Below the pieces are notes generated by a model, which was not told where the DNA came from, searched no databases, and was given only the letters and a program-made list of their open reading frames with translations. Position numbers and translations under genes: made by a program. From contig JAZKAS010000041.1 in NCBI GenBank assembly GCA_040389005.1, forward strand, positions 1 through 47,540: a stretch of DNA of 47,540 nucleotides, read 5' to 3'. This DNA is from JAGOUN01 sp040389005 (GTDB lineage: Bacteria; Pseudomonadota; Gammaproteobacteria; JAGOUN01). Shown here piece after piece: positions 34,432 through 42,944 of this stretch; position 1 is the first letter of the stretch, and each line of letters starts with the position of its first letter.

Positions 34432-35466
34432 ATGACGAATGCTAGAATGGTGCGTGTGAGTGTTGTGATTGCGTTATGTATTTTGGCTCTTTATTTTTTA
34501 TCACCTATTATTACACCATTTTTCTTAGGCGCATTACTTGCGTATTTAGGTGATCCTTTTGTTAGTTTTTTAAAAGTAAAGCATGTGCCAAGAACCGTTG
34601 GTGTGATGATCGTCTTTTTGTTAGTGATTGTTTTCTTATCTGTGATCATTTTTTTAGTATTACCGATGATGCAAGAACAAATTGTTTTAGCCATCCAAAA
34701 AATTCCTGCGATATTACTTTGGTTGCAAAATAGTGTATTGCCTTGGGTGAGCAGTCATGCGCATATCAATGATTATTTGAATATGGCGGCTTTAAAAAAA
34801 GAACTCGCACAACATTCGCAAAAAATTGGCAATATCGTTTCGCTTATTATTAAAACAGCGTCGCATTCGACATTGGCGATGGTCGACTTTGTGATGAATT
34901 TAATTTTAGTTCCGGTGGTGGCTTTCTACTTAATGCGTGATTGGCCGAAAATCATGCAAAATATCCAAGCGATTTTGCCGCATGGTTCTCGCACACATGT
35001 CGTCAGTCTTGCGCGTCAATGTAATGAAGTAGTGAGTGCTTTCTTTAAGGGTCAATTATTAGTGATGTTAGGGCTCGCGATTATTTATTCAACAGGTTTG
35101 TGGTTGATTGGGTTGCAAGTCGCTATTTTTGTCGGACTGCTTGCGGGGCTTTTGTCCATCGTGCCTTACCTTGGTTTTACAATTGGGATTTTAGTTGCGA
35201 GCCTGGCGATGTTTATTGAAACGCATACGTTTTTACATGTGGTTTATGTGTGGGGAATATTCGCGGTTGGGCAAATGTGTGAAAGCATGGTGCTGACTCC
35301 ATTATTAGTGGGAGATAAAATTGGGCTGCATCCTGTGGCAGTCATTTTTGCAATTTTGGCTGGCGGAGTATTGTTTGGATTTTTAGGTGTATTGCTTGCA
35401 TTGCCTGTTGCGGCGATGATTTTAGTGGTTTTAAAACAGGTGATTCGTCATGCAACTGCTGCTTGA
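34432..35466 (+). CDS. perM: PerM/AI-2E transporter family membrane protein
   Basis: Inner-membrane protein of the AI-2E exporter superfamily (TqsA/PerM/YhhT). Helix pairs lie at about 8-28 and 58-82 and again from about 150 onward. The family block PYLGFTIG is near residue 246 and the ending LLALPVAAMILV near 325-336. The 344-residue length is normal. The transported substrate is unknown for most members. It lies 3 bases after the DUF2066 gene and overlaps hda by 17 bases, a conserved group of three genes. Confidence 0.9.
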   Translation: MTNARMVRVSVVIALCILALYFLSPIITPFFLGALLAYLGDPFVSFLKVKHVPRTVGVMIVFLLVIVFLSVIIFLVLPMMQEQIVLAIQKIPAILLWLQNSVLPWVSSHAHINDYLNMAALKKELAQHSQKIGNIVSLIIKTASHSTLAMVDFVMNLILVPVVAFYLMRDWPKIMQNIQAILPHGSRTHVVSLARQCNEVVSAFFKGQLLVMLGLAIIYSTGLWLIGLQVAIFVGLLAGLLSIVPYLGFTIGILVASLAMFIETHTFLHVVYVWGIFAVGQMCESMVLTPLLVGDKIGLHPVAVIFAILAGGVLFGFLGVLLALPVAAMILVVLKQVIRHATAA

Positions 35467-36133
35467 TCTTAAATTAAAATGCGATGCTACATTTGATAAT
35501 TTTATGGTCGGAGAAAATGAAGTTGTCGTGAATGTGTTAAAAGCATTTGCAGAAGAAAAGGGTGATCCCTATTGTTTTGTGTGGTCTCATCCTGGTGATG
35601 GATTAAGCCATTTGTTGCAAGCCATTTGCCATCGTGCCAAAGAAAATATGTATTTACCCTTGGCAGAATTAAAAGTATTCGGCCCCGATTTCTTAGAAGG
35701 CATTGATTCTGTACCTTTAGTTTGTATTGATGATATTCATGTGGTGGCGGGTGATGCGGCTTGGGAAGAGGCTTTATTTCACACGTTTAATCGTATTCAT
35801 GAACGGGGGCATCGCTTGATTTTTGGTGCTCATCACGTGGCAGCAGAATGTGGTTTTCAGTTAAAAGATTTGCTTTCGAGAATTGCGTCCGGCGCGTCTT
35901 ATTCTTTGTTGCCATTAAAAGATGACGATAAAATGCAGCTTTTACAACATACAGCAAAACGGCGCGGGTTTAATTTACCTATAGAAGTGGCGCGATACTT
36001 GCTGGCGCATTATCCGAGAGATATGCGTACGCAATTGTCCATTTTAGAAAAATTGGATTTTGCTTCTCTGCAAGAAAAACATAAAGTCACGCTGCCGTTT
36101 GTGAAATCTGCCTTGTTGTCGGCCAGTTCTTAA
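35450..36133 (+). CDS. hda: DnaA-related regulatory protein Hda
   Basis: AAA+ relative of DnaA that, with the sliding clamp, promotes ATP hydrolysis on DnaA after initiation. The N-terminus has MQLLLDLKLKCDATFDNFMV, where the first residues normally hold the clamp-binding QL-L motif. The P-loop region HPGDGLSHLLQA is degenerate, as in other Hda proteins. Walker B is VCIDDIHVV and the arginine-finger region LLSRIASGASY. The 227-residue length is normal. It overlaps perM and is followed by a strong promoter for the next gene. Confidence 0.94.
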   Translation: MQLLLDLKLKCDATFDNFMVGENEVVVNVLKAFAEEKGDPYCFVWSHPGDGLSHLLQAICHRAKENMYLPLAELKVFGPDFLEGIDSVPLVCIDDIHVVAGDAAWEEALFHTFNRIHERGHRLIFGAHHVAAECGFQLKDLLSRIASGASYSLLPLKDDDKMQLLQHTAKRRGFNLPIEVARYLLAHYPRDMRTQLSILEKLDFASLQEKHKVTLPFVKSALLSASS

Positions 36134-36138
36134 AGCGC

Positions 36139-36166
36139 TTGACAAGTCATAAGCCTATTCTATAAT
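36139..36166 (+). promoter_or_regulatory. Strong sigma-70-type promoter downstream of hda
   Basis: TTGACA (36139-36144) and TATAAT (36161-36166) are both perfect consensus hexamers with a 16-base spacer. It lies about 100 bases, including a 10-N gap, before the ATG of the orphan membrane protein at 36264, and is the best promoter match in the window. Confidence 0.8.
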
Positions 36167-36240
36167 AGAGTATATTTTGCTCAATATAAGAATAATAATA
36201 ATGCAAATGTATCCAAATATATATTAAGTGATTTTTACAA

Positions 36241-36250
36241 NNNNNNNNNN
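36241..36250. other. Scaffold gap of 10 N
   Basis: Ten undefined bases. The 20-base sequence AAGAATAATAATAATGCAAA occurs at both 36188-36207 and 36251-36270, flanking the gap. The true distance and even the existence of the duplication are uncertain. Confidence 0.95.
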
Positions 36251-36263
36251 AAGAATAATAATA

Positions 36264-37526
36264 ATGCAAAAAATATCTCATTGCCTCTTGTCTGATGCCA
36301 CTCAAAAAAATATTGGATTGACCGTATCTGTGACGCTGAATATAGGTTTGGTGGTGATGGATTATGTGATTTTGCAATTATTAGTCGAGCAAACAGGGAA
36401 AAAGAAGGGCAAGGATATCGAAGTGTGCCTTGGTATTGCTTTTGTTGTTTCACTCTTGGCTACAACACTCAAACTGGCCTGGACGATCGCCAACAACCGG
36501 CAATATCGTTTTGAGCATTCAGATAATAAAAGCATTGCCTCAGAACCTGCCGATGAAAAAGCCTTGCGCCATGATTTACTGCAAACTACTACAAAACTTA
36601 GTTTAGGCGCCGTTGGCTGGCAATTAGCGTTTTTATTGACGCAGGATTGGATGGGCTATCAATATGATCCGAATCTAAAACACGAAGAATGGGATGAGAA
36701 GTTTGTTATATGGCTCGCAACAGGCATGGGCGCGTCGATTTTTCTAAACCTAGGTATGTTGTATAGTCAAGGCGTTTTGTTTTATTGCGATCAAGGGCAG
36801 GCGGCGTATAACTATCTTTTCTTAGCAGCGCAACTCTGTTTATCGGTATTGGCAGCTGATGGTTTGTGGCTATTGTTCACGGATTTATCGTTGATAGCGT
36901 CACGCAATTTTGAAGAAAACGGCATTGCATTGGTTGTATCCTGTATTTTATATCCTGCTTTTTACTTGTTGCAAAGTTTTATTTTTAAAAACATCCATAA
37001 TGCATTAAATCATATTCACCCCGGTGGTGAGCAAGTTAAGTTTGAATGTAATAATCAATTTGTAGGCGTATTGTGGGGCGCTTATGCAGGCTTTAATCTT
37101 ATTCCTTACTTAATTTATATGATGTTTGATTTTAATCTTAATCAATATAATGCGGGGAATATTATTGCGTCTTCGTTAATTGCCGGAGTGGGAACTGCAA
37201 TTTTACCTTTTATTATTGGGCTAGGGAATTACGCACAAAGCGTATGCGCGGTTCAAAACAATAAAGAGCTGGTATCATTGATCGCTAATATCGAAGAGGC
37301 AAGCTTAGTAAACACTAATCCCTTAATTGAAGATGGTCATATGGTCGACGTAAATTTATTAGATACGACTTCCTCTGTCGGTTCGGCGTTAGATATTTTG
37401 CCTGAGAAAGAAAGGCGACATGTTAATTTTTTTAAGCGATATGGAATTTATGCGCCGGCGGTTGCAGTGAGTCGAGTGACCAATCAAGCGGTTCAATTGG
37501 CTGCCGATTGTTACCCAAAATGGTAA
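36264..37526 (+). CDS. Second orphan membrane protein, about eight helices
   Basis: I recognise no family in this 420-residue protein. Predicted helices lie near 17-40, 55-78, 108-128, 146-172, 181-210, 224-246, 272-294 and 303-328. A soluble C-terminal tail of about 85 residues ends at CYPKW. No transporter signature or catalytic motif is seen. I place the start at ATG 36264, just after the scaffold gap; sequence across the gap could add an earlier start. A perfect-consensus promoter lies upstream. It is similar in overall plan to the orphan at 20963-22492. It stands between hda and eno, where no gene is expected. Confidence 0.75.
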   Translation: MQKISHCLLSDATQKNIGLTVSVTLNIGLVVMDYVILQLLVEQTGKKKGKDIEVCLGIAFVVSLLATTLKLAWTIANNRQYRFEHSDNKSIASEPADEKALRHDLLQTTTKLSLGAVGWQLAFLLTQDWMGYQYDPNLKHEEWDEKFVIWLATGMGASIFLNLGMLYSQGVLFYCDQGQAAYNYLFLAAQLCLSVLAADGLWLLFTDLSLIASRNFEENGIALVVSCILYPAFYLLQSFIFKNIHNALNHIHPGGEQVKFECNNQFVGVLWGAYAGFNLIPYLIYMMFDFNLNQYNAGNIIASSLIAGVGTAILPFIIGLGNYAQSVCAVQNNKELVSLIANIEEASLVNTNPLIEDGHMVDVNLLDTTSSVGSALDILPEKERRHVNFFKRYGIYAPAVAVSRVTNQAVQLAADCYPKW

Positions 37527-37583
37527 TGTCTTTCCAATAAAAATTTTGGTATCGTAACCTCTTTTTTGTCTGATGAGGTTATT

Positions 37584-38867
37584 GTGTCCATTATAACAAC
37601 TATTCATGCGCGTGAAATTCTTGATTCGCGCGGCAATCCTACGGTAGAAGCAGAAGTTACCCTAAATAATGGAACGGTCGGTCGTGCGGCGGTGCCCTCG
37701 GGTGCATCCACAGGCTCCAAAGAAGCTATTGAATTACGCGATAAAGATCATCGCTATTGCGGCAAAGGTGTGTTGAAAGCAGTCGCTGCGGTAAATGGTG
37801 AAATTGCAAACACGCTCAAAGGCATGAACGCAGAAGAGCAACAAAAAATCGATGAAGCTTTAATTAAGTTAGACGGTACTGAAAACAAAGAGCGTTTAGG
37901 TGCTAATGCCTTATTAGCTGCTTCGTTGGCGACAGCGCAGGCTGCAGCGAAATCAAGTTCATTGCCGCTTTATCGTTATCTTGGCGGCGAGGCGGCTGTC
38001 ACGTTACCAGTGCCGATGATGAATATTATCAATGGTGGCAGTCACGCAGATAATAATATCGATATTCAAGAATTTATGATTTTACCCGTAGGCTTGCCGA
38101 GTTTTTCAGAAAGCTTACGTAGTGGTGTAGAAATTTTTCATGCCTTAAAAGATGTTTTAAAGAAAAAAGGTTTGAATACTGCTGTAGGCGATGAAGGGGG
38201 CTTTGCGCCGAATTTGCCTTCGAATCATGCAGCGTTAGAAGTTATCCTAACCGCTATTGAAAAAGCAGGTTATAAAGCGGGTAAAGACGTTTATTTAGGA
38301 TTAGATGTCGCGAGTAGCGAATTTTATCGTGATGGTAAATATCATTTATCGGCAGAAAACAAACAACTTGATAGTCATGAATTTTCTGACTATTTGGCAG
38401 AATTAACGCGTCAATACCCCATTATTTCGATTGAAGATGGCATGGCGGAAAATGATTGGGCGGGTTGGAAAACTTTAACTGACACCATCGGCAAGAAAGT
38501 GCAGTTAGTCGGCGATGATTTATTCGTTACAAATAGTAAAATTTTTCAACGTGGCATAGATGAAAAAATTGCTAATGCCATTTTAATTAAGCTGAACCAA
38601 ATTGGCACGTTGACTGAAACATTGCAAACGATTCGATTGGCGCAAGCATCAGGCTATAACACGATTATTTCACATCGTTCCGGTGAAACTGAAGATGTGA
38701 CAATTGCAGATTTGGCTGTGGCAAGTAATGCAGGTCAAATTAAAACAGGCTCTTTGTGTCGCACGGATCGTGTTGCGAAATATAATCAATTGTTACGCAT
38801 TGAAGATATGTTAGGTAAAAAAGCAGTTTATCCGGGGCAAAAAATATTTCAAAAATTTTTAGGATAA
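37584..38867 (+). CDS. eno: Enolase
   Basis: Glycolytic enzyme that converts 2-phosphoglycerate to phosphoenolpyruvate, and an RNA degradosome component in E. coli. Family landmarks are REILDSRGNPTVE, the mobile loop PSGASTGSKEA, DEGGFAPNL with the catalytic Glu, KLNQIGTLTET with the catalytic Lys, and SHRSGETED. The start is GTG at 37584, chosen because GAGG lies just upstream and MSIITTIHARE matches other enolases; an in-frame TTG at 37566 is less likely. The length is 427 residues. The usual upstream pyrG/kdsA pair is missing; ftsB follows, as expected. Confidence 0.97.
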   Translation: MSIITTIHAREILDSRGNPTVEAEVTLNNGTVGRAAVPSGASTGSKEAIELRDKDHRYCGKGVLKAVAAVNGEIANTLKGMNAEEQQKIDEALIKLDGTENKERLGANALLAASLATAQAAAKSSSLPLYRYLGGEAAVTLPVPMMNIINGGSHADNNIDIQEFMILPVGLPSFSESLRSGVEIFHALKDVLKKKGLNTAVGDEGGFAPNLPSNHAALEVILTAIEKAGYKAGKDVYLGLDVASSEFYRDGKYHLSAENKQLDSHEFSDYLAELTRQYPIISIEDGMAENDWAGWKTLTDTIGKKVQLVGDDLFVTNSKIFQRGIDEKIANAILIKLNQIGTLTETLQTIRLAQASGYNTIISHRSGETEDVTIADLAVASNAGQIKTGSLCRTDRVAKYNQLLRIEDMLGKKAVYPGQKIFQKFLG

Positions 38868-38900
38868 AACTTATTTAAGTTTTATTATGGCAATAGCGAC

Positions 38901-38955
38901 TGAAAGCCCCCTTTGTGAAAGGGGGCGGCCTCACAAAGTGAGGCGGGGGATTTAA
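38901..38955. repeat. Palindromic element, family C, between eno and ftsB
   Basis: Two hairpins in tandem: GCCCCCTTT-gtg-AAAGGGGGC (38906-38926) and GCCTCAC-aaa-GTGAGGC (38928-38944), ending GGGGGATTTAAAG. There is no T-run, so it is a poor terminator. It looks like a dispersed repeat of a type common in bacterial intergenic regions. It is unrelated to families A and B. Confidence 0.75.
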
Positions 38956-38973
38956 AGCGAGCGGGAGGATTTC

Positions 38974-39282
38974 ATGCAATGGTTCAAACGATATTTTTTA
39001 ATTATTATTTTGGCAATGATTTTTGTTTTATTGCAATATGAGTTGTGGTTTTCGCACGGCGGAATATTTCAGAATCGGCATTTGCAAAAAGAGTTAGAAA
39101 TTGAAAAAGCATTATTGCAAAAGCAGGAAGCAGAAAATAAAAAACTCATTGAAGAAGTTAAAAAAATAAAAAGTGATCCGCAGCAAATAGAAGCGCATGC
39201 GCGTGATGATTTGGGTATGGTGAAAAAAGGCGAAGAATATATCGAAATAGCGGAGCAAGCGAATGAAAATATTACTCAGTAA
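38974..39282 (+). CDS. ftsB: Cell division protein FtsB
   Basis: Bitopic division protein that joins FtsL and FtsQ in activating septal wall synthesis. A short cytoplasmic start (MQWFKRY) is followed by one membrane helix (about 7-24) and a coiled coil from about 35 to 68. The family ending is ARDDLGMVKKGEEYIEI. The 102-residue length is normal. The ATG has GGGAGG upstream. It overlaps surE by 20 bases; the usual ispD/ispF genes between ftsB and surE are absent. Confidence 0.93.
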   Translation: MQWFKRYFLIIILAMIFVLLQYELWFSHGGIFQNRHLQKELEIEKALLQKQEAENKKLIEEVKKIKSDPQQIEAHARDDLGMVKKGEEYIEIAEQANENITQ

Positions 39283-40024
39283 CGATGATGGTTTTTTGGC
39301 GCCTGGTCTGCGTTGTTTGGCGGATGAGTTATCAATGATTGCGGAGGTTACGATTGTTGCGCCCGATAGGAACCGCAGCGGTGTGAGTAACTCGCTGACG
39401 TTGGATCGGCCGTTACAAATTATGCAACACGCTGAGCGCGAATACAGTGTCAATGGCACGCCGACGGATTGTGTGCATTTGGCAATCACAGGGCTTTTAA
39501 AAGAAATGCCCGACATGATTATTTCGGGTATTAACGAAGGCGCGAATCTCAGTGACGATGTTTTATATTCCGGCACGGTGGCGGCGGCGATGGAAGGGCG
39601 ATTTTTAGGTTTTCCGGCGATTGCGGTTTCGCTTGCCGGGGAAAATATGCGCTATTATCAAACCGCGGCGAGCATTATTCGTAAGATTATCGATGATTTT
39701 AGGGTAAACCCTTTGCCAAATTCATCCATTTTGAACATTAATGTTCCCGATTTGCCAGTTTCTGAGATTAAAGGGGTGCAGATGACGCGTTTGGGTGCTC
39801 GGCACGTGGCAAGACCTATGTTGGAGTCAGCAAATCCTCGTGGTCAGCCTGTTTATTGGGTAGGGCTGCCGGGTGAAATGCAAGATGCGGGGGCTGGAAC
39901 TGACTATTTTGCGGTCAACTCAGGTTATGTTTCCGTGACGCCCCTGCAGCTAGATCTTACAAAATATGAAGAGGTTATCACCTTACAACCTTGGGCTGAG
40001 CGATTTCAAAATATTTTGCTTTGA
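39263..40024 (+). CDS. surE: 5'/3'-nucleotidase SurE
   Basis: Stationary-phase survival nucleotidase with a divalent metal. The metal site is NDDG near residue 7-10, together with PDRNRSG, NGTPTDCVHLA and SGINEGANL. The 253-residue length is normal. The start lies inside the end of ftsB, which suggests coupling. In most gammaproteobacteria surE is followed by pcm and nlpD before rpoS; here rpoS comes directly after a 200-base leader. Confidence 0.96.
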   Translation: MKILLSNDDGFLAPGLRCLADELSMIAEVTIVAPDRNRSGVSNSLTLDRPLQIMQHAEREYSVNGTPTDCVHLAITGLLKEMPDMIISGINEGANLSDDVLYSGTVAAAMEGRFLGFPAIAVSLAGENMRYYQTAASIIRKIIDDFRVNPLPNSSILNINVPDLPVSEIKGVQMTRLGARHVARPMLESANPRGQPVYWVGLPGEMQDAGAGTDYFAVNSGYVSVTPLQLDLTKYEEVITLQPWAERFQNILL

Positions 40025-40166
40025 CTCGTCAGGTATTTTTCTCGTATGATGAGCATAACACGTCCTGGTGTTGATTGATTCAAGTGGTTGGAAAGTACAA
40101 GAAGTACGAAAAGTAAGAAGTACCGTGTTTCATAATAAAAAAAGCAGTACCAATAATTTCGCCGTA

Positions 40167-40214
40167 ATGGAATATGACCCGTCACTGAGCCTCATTGACG
40201 GTGGACCGATATAA
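40167..40214 (+). CDS. Possible 15-codon upstream reading frame in the rpoS leader
   Basis: The frame MEYDPSLSLIDGGPI ends with a TAA at 40212-40214 that overlaps the rpoS ribosome binding site ATAAGGAG. This is the layout expected for translational coupling or leader-peptide control. The same frame is open upstream to 40059, with GTG codons at 40068 and 40125, so a product of up to 49 residues is possible. A stem CCGTCA/TGACGG (40179-40201) lies inside it. No good ribosome binding site precedes any of these starts, so it may be chance. Confidence 0.25.
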   Translation: MEYDPSLSLIDGGPI

Positions 40215-40224
40215 GGAGAAATCT

Positions 40225-41187
40225 ATGGCCAGAAGCTATTCTGATGATATATCGTCATCCCTGTTAGGAACGCATCCGATTGGTGCGCCCCTGGCGGCTG
40301 ATCCTCGAGAAGAAGAGGTTTTGCCTAAAAGTAAAGAACTCGCTGCGAATGCTGCCGATGTCGATCCGACGCAACTTTATCTCAATGAAATTGGTTTCAC
40401 TTCGCTATTAACAGCAGAGGAAGAGTTTCATTACGGTAAATTAGCGCGCGAGGGCGATGTGGCGGCGCGTAATCGCATGATTGAAAGTAATCTGCGTTTA
40501 GTCGTTAAAATTACACGCAAATACCATAATCGCGGATTGGCGTTATTAGATTTGATTAATGAAGGCAATTTAGGTTTGATGCATGCAGTTGAAAAATACG
40601 AACCTGAACGTGGTTTTCGATTTTCTACGTACGCGACTTGGTGGATAAAACAATCGATTGAGCGTGCGATTATGAATCAAACACGCACCATTCGTTTGCC
40701 GGTGCATGTGATTAAAGAGTTAAATATTTATTTGACTGCTGCCAAAAAAATGACAAAAGAATTGGGTCGTGAACCTTCGGCGGAAGAAATTGCCAGGGAA
40801 CTCGATCGACCAGTCGAAGAAGTAAAGCAGGCTTTGCATTTAACCGATGATGCAATTTCGGCGGATGCGATTGTTGGTAACAGTGAAGAAGGCGGCAAGT
40901 CATTAATGGAGATGTTGCCCGATACGAATATCATCAATCCTGCGGAGGAATTAGTTCGCGAAGATTTAAGCAATAGTTTAACGCATTGTTTAGATGGGCT
41001 TGATGAGCGGCAGCGTCAAGTTATTTGCCGACGCTTTGGTTTAGAAGGCTTTGAGCGACAAACATTAGAAGAAGTCGGTGAAGCTGTGGGACTTACCCGC
41101 GAACGTGTGCGACAAATTCAATTGTTGGCGTTGAAAGAATTGCGCCGCGCACTTGTAAAACAGGGCGTGACGGAAAGCGTATTTTAA
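40225..41187 (+). CDS. rpoS: RNA polymerase sigma factor RpoS
   Basis: Stationary-phase and general stress sigma factor of the sigma-70 family. Region 1.2 starts at DPTQLYLNEIGF. Region 2 contains NLRLVVKITRKY, DLINEGNLGL and the -10 recognition segment RGFRFSTYATWWIKQ. Regions 3 and 4 follow, with the helix-turn-helix TLEEVGEAVGLTRERVRQIQ. I chose the ATG at 40225 because AAGGAG lies upstream at the right distance and MARSYSDD gives 320 residues, close to the usual 330. The position after surE supports rpoS rather than another sigma-70. A strong terminator follows. Confidence 0.95.
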   Translation: MARSYSDDISSSLLGTHPIGAPLAADPREEEVLPKSKELAANAADVDPTQLYLNEIGFTSLLTAEEEFHYGKLAREGDVAARNRMIESNLRLVVKITRKYHNRGLALLDLINEGNLGLMHAVEKYEPERGFRFSTYATWWIKQSIERAIMNQTRTIRLPVHVIKELNIYLTAAKKMTKELGREPSAEEIARELDRPVEEVKQALHLTDDAISADAIVGNSEEGGKSLMEMLPDTNIINPAEELVREDLSNSLTHCLDGLDERQRQVICRRFGLEGFERQTLEEVGEAVGLTRERVRQIQLLALKELRRALVKQGVTESVF

Positions 41188-41201
41188 GCAAACCGAGAGA
41201 C

Positions 41202-41227
41202 AAGGGGCGAGTGACACTCGCCCTTTT
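41202..41227 (+). terminator. Rho-independent terminator after rpoS
   Basis: GGGCGAGT-gac-ACTCGCCC is followed by TTTTT. A-rich bases before the stem extend the pairing. It lies 18 bases after the rpoS stop and just before the end of the convergent transporter gene. Confidence 0.92.
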
Positions 41228-41231
41228 TAAT

Positions 41232-42944
41232 TTAAGCTTCGTAATTTACAAAAGGATTCATGTCTTCTGTAGGTTCGTTGGGCACCGTTTTATAGAGGTG
41301 TTGCGTTATCCAGGCGGGCAATATTCGCTCTGGTAGCGTGCGGTTAATTTTAGCGGTTGTTGTTGCATGCTCAGGATGTCCTGCGTCGAGCAAAGCAGGT
41401 AGATTCTTTTCAGACAGTGCTTCGCCAAGTTTGTGTCTTAAAAACACTGCGCCAATCGGAACAGCGATACCGTAGTAAGCTAACAAAATGCCCGATACGT
41501 TTAGGTTCAAGGGAAGGCTGCAAAGTGCAATTGCAGCTGGAATATTAATTAACCACAAAGTGATAATGCTGCTCGTAGCGGCCAGTCCAAAAATGCCTAA
41601 TGAACGTTGCATAAATAAGCATAAATCACGCCTTGAATTAATGAGCAATCCAACTCCTAGAATGGCTCCTAATATATAGGGGTTTTTGCTGATACCTGTT
41701 ATTTTAATATCGTTTGGGTTATAAAAAAATGAAGCGATTAGCGGTGCGGCAGCAACGAGGATAAGCAGTATGAATGAGTTATAAATGAGTCCCGCACGAA
41801 GTGTAGTATTTGCAACGGCGCGAATCTTTTTTAAATATTTGACATCTTTGGTCTCACGATAAAGTTTGACATAACTATCCATTAAATTACAGCCTGCTTG
41901 CGCTAAGGTAATTGTGGGAACAACCGCGGTGAGATTGATTGTGTTGGCATAATTTAAAATGGACAAAGCATCTGTCAAATCACGGTGTTTAATTAACAAG
42001 GTAGCCATTGTCAGCATTGCAATAACGGCTAATAATTCACTCATTAATTGAATGGCGATAGGATTTCCGTTATGAAAAAGATTAATAAATACTTTATTTG
42101 GATCATGAGGCAAATTGCTAATGAAATCTTGTACGCTGGGGAGTAAATTTTTTGATTTAAGATAAAGGAGATAAGAGCAAAAGGTGCTATACGTCGCAAT
42201 ATTAAAAGATAATCCGATATTTTCTATATCACTTAATGGGCCCCATACCAGTTGTGATAAGAGCATGCTGCCTAAAGCGAAAGAAAGATAAACAGAAGCG
42301 CCTTGCACCAACTGCTTATGTTTATCCATTTTGAATAATGTTTGCTGTAAGCCAACATTTAGAATTTGTGCATATAAAGATGGCCAGACAATATTTACAA
42401 AATCTTGACTAACCTTTGTAATCTTGGTGTCTGTTCCTAAGGCATGATAAATTGAGGGTACGGATAATAAAAAAGCAGTTGCAAGTGTGCTATCAATAAG
42501 TCCAATTTTAATAAGCTGAATAAGCGATTGTTTTAAGAGAGGCGCATCAATGCTAATGCTAATAACGCCATCTGGCTTTTCTTCTGCGGTCGCGCCTAAT
42601 ATTGTGAAGACTGCGGCAATTTGATGACAGCTGCCAACGACACGCGCCACTGTGTAAGCCGTTCCACATATTGCTCCAACTGAGGCTGAGTTAACGCTTG
42701 AGAGCCCTTTTAAGTGGGCCATAAATGATGAGGCAATCATTACGCAAATGGCACTGAAAACATCATTTGGGCTGATGGATAGCGCTTGTTTAAATAACAC
42801 AGCAAGATGAGACGATTCTGTTTCACCTGTTATGGTAAGGTCGGATTGTTCTTTGGTATCAGAAGGGCTCTTAACGACGTTTGTTAATGGGATTCTATCG
42901 TCGTTATAAAAATCGTAGGAAGTTAGGCTATCGTCAAGATTCAT
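41232..42944 (-). CDS. Divergent MATE-like multidrug/toxin exporter family membrane protein
   Basis: A 570-residue membrane protein with about twelve helices in two halves. The second half starts with NGNPIAIQLMSELLAVIAML, which resembles the MATE pattern of a half-domain start (P-x-A/G-x-Q-x3-E). The corresponding first-half segment begins near LFKQALSISPNDVFSA. MATE proteins export cationic compounds with Na+ or H+. Typical MATE proteins have about 450 residues, so this one has extra soluble parts: about 45 residues at the N-terminus and about 60 at the C-terminus. The assignment rests on pattern only; another flippase of the MOP superfamily is possible. It converges on rpoS and has no operon partner. 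Confidence 0.55.
   Translation of the reverse strand: MNLDDSLTSYDFYNDDRIPLTNVVKSPSDTKEQSDLTITGETESSHLAVLFKQALSISPNDVFSAICVMIASSFMAHLKGLSSVNSASVGAICGTAYTVARVVGSCHQIAAVFTILGATAEEKPDGVISISIDAPLLKQSLIQLIKIGLIDSTLATAFLLSVPSIYHALGTDTKITKVSQDFVNIVWPSLYAQILNVGLQQTLFKMDKHKQLVQGASVYLSFALGSMLLSQLVWGPLSDIENIGLSFNIATYSTFCSYLLYLKSKNLLPSVQDFISNLPHDPNKVFINLFHNGNPIAIQLMSELLAVIAMLTMATLLIKHRDLTDALSILNYANTINLTAVVPTITLAQAGCNLMDSYVKLYRETKDVKYLKKIRAVANTTLRAGLIYNSFILLILVAAAPLIASFFYNPNDIKITGISKNPYILGAILGVGLLINSRRDLCLFMQRSLGIFGLAATSSIITLWLINIPAAIALCSLPLNLNVSGILLAYYGIAVPIGAVFLRHKLGEALSEKNLPALLDAGHPEHATTTAKINRTLPERILPAWITQHLYKTVPNEPTEDMNPFVNYEA

Noticed and set aside
39112..39576. Minus-strand frame of 154 codons over ftsB and surE
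   Set aside because: Both sense genes are well supported and no start signal is seen on the minus strand.
40088..40124. AAGTA repeated in the rpoS leader, suggesting a CRISPR-like or tandem repeat
   Set aside because: The units are five or so bases with irregular spacing and no spacers; simple low-complexity DNA is enough to explain them.
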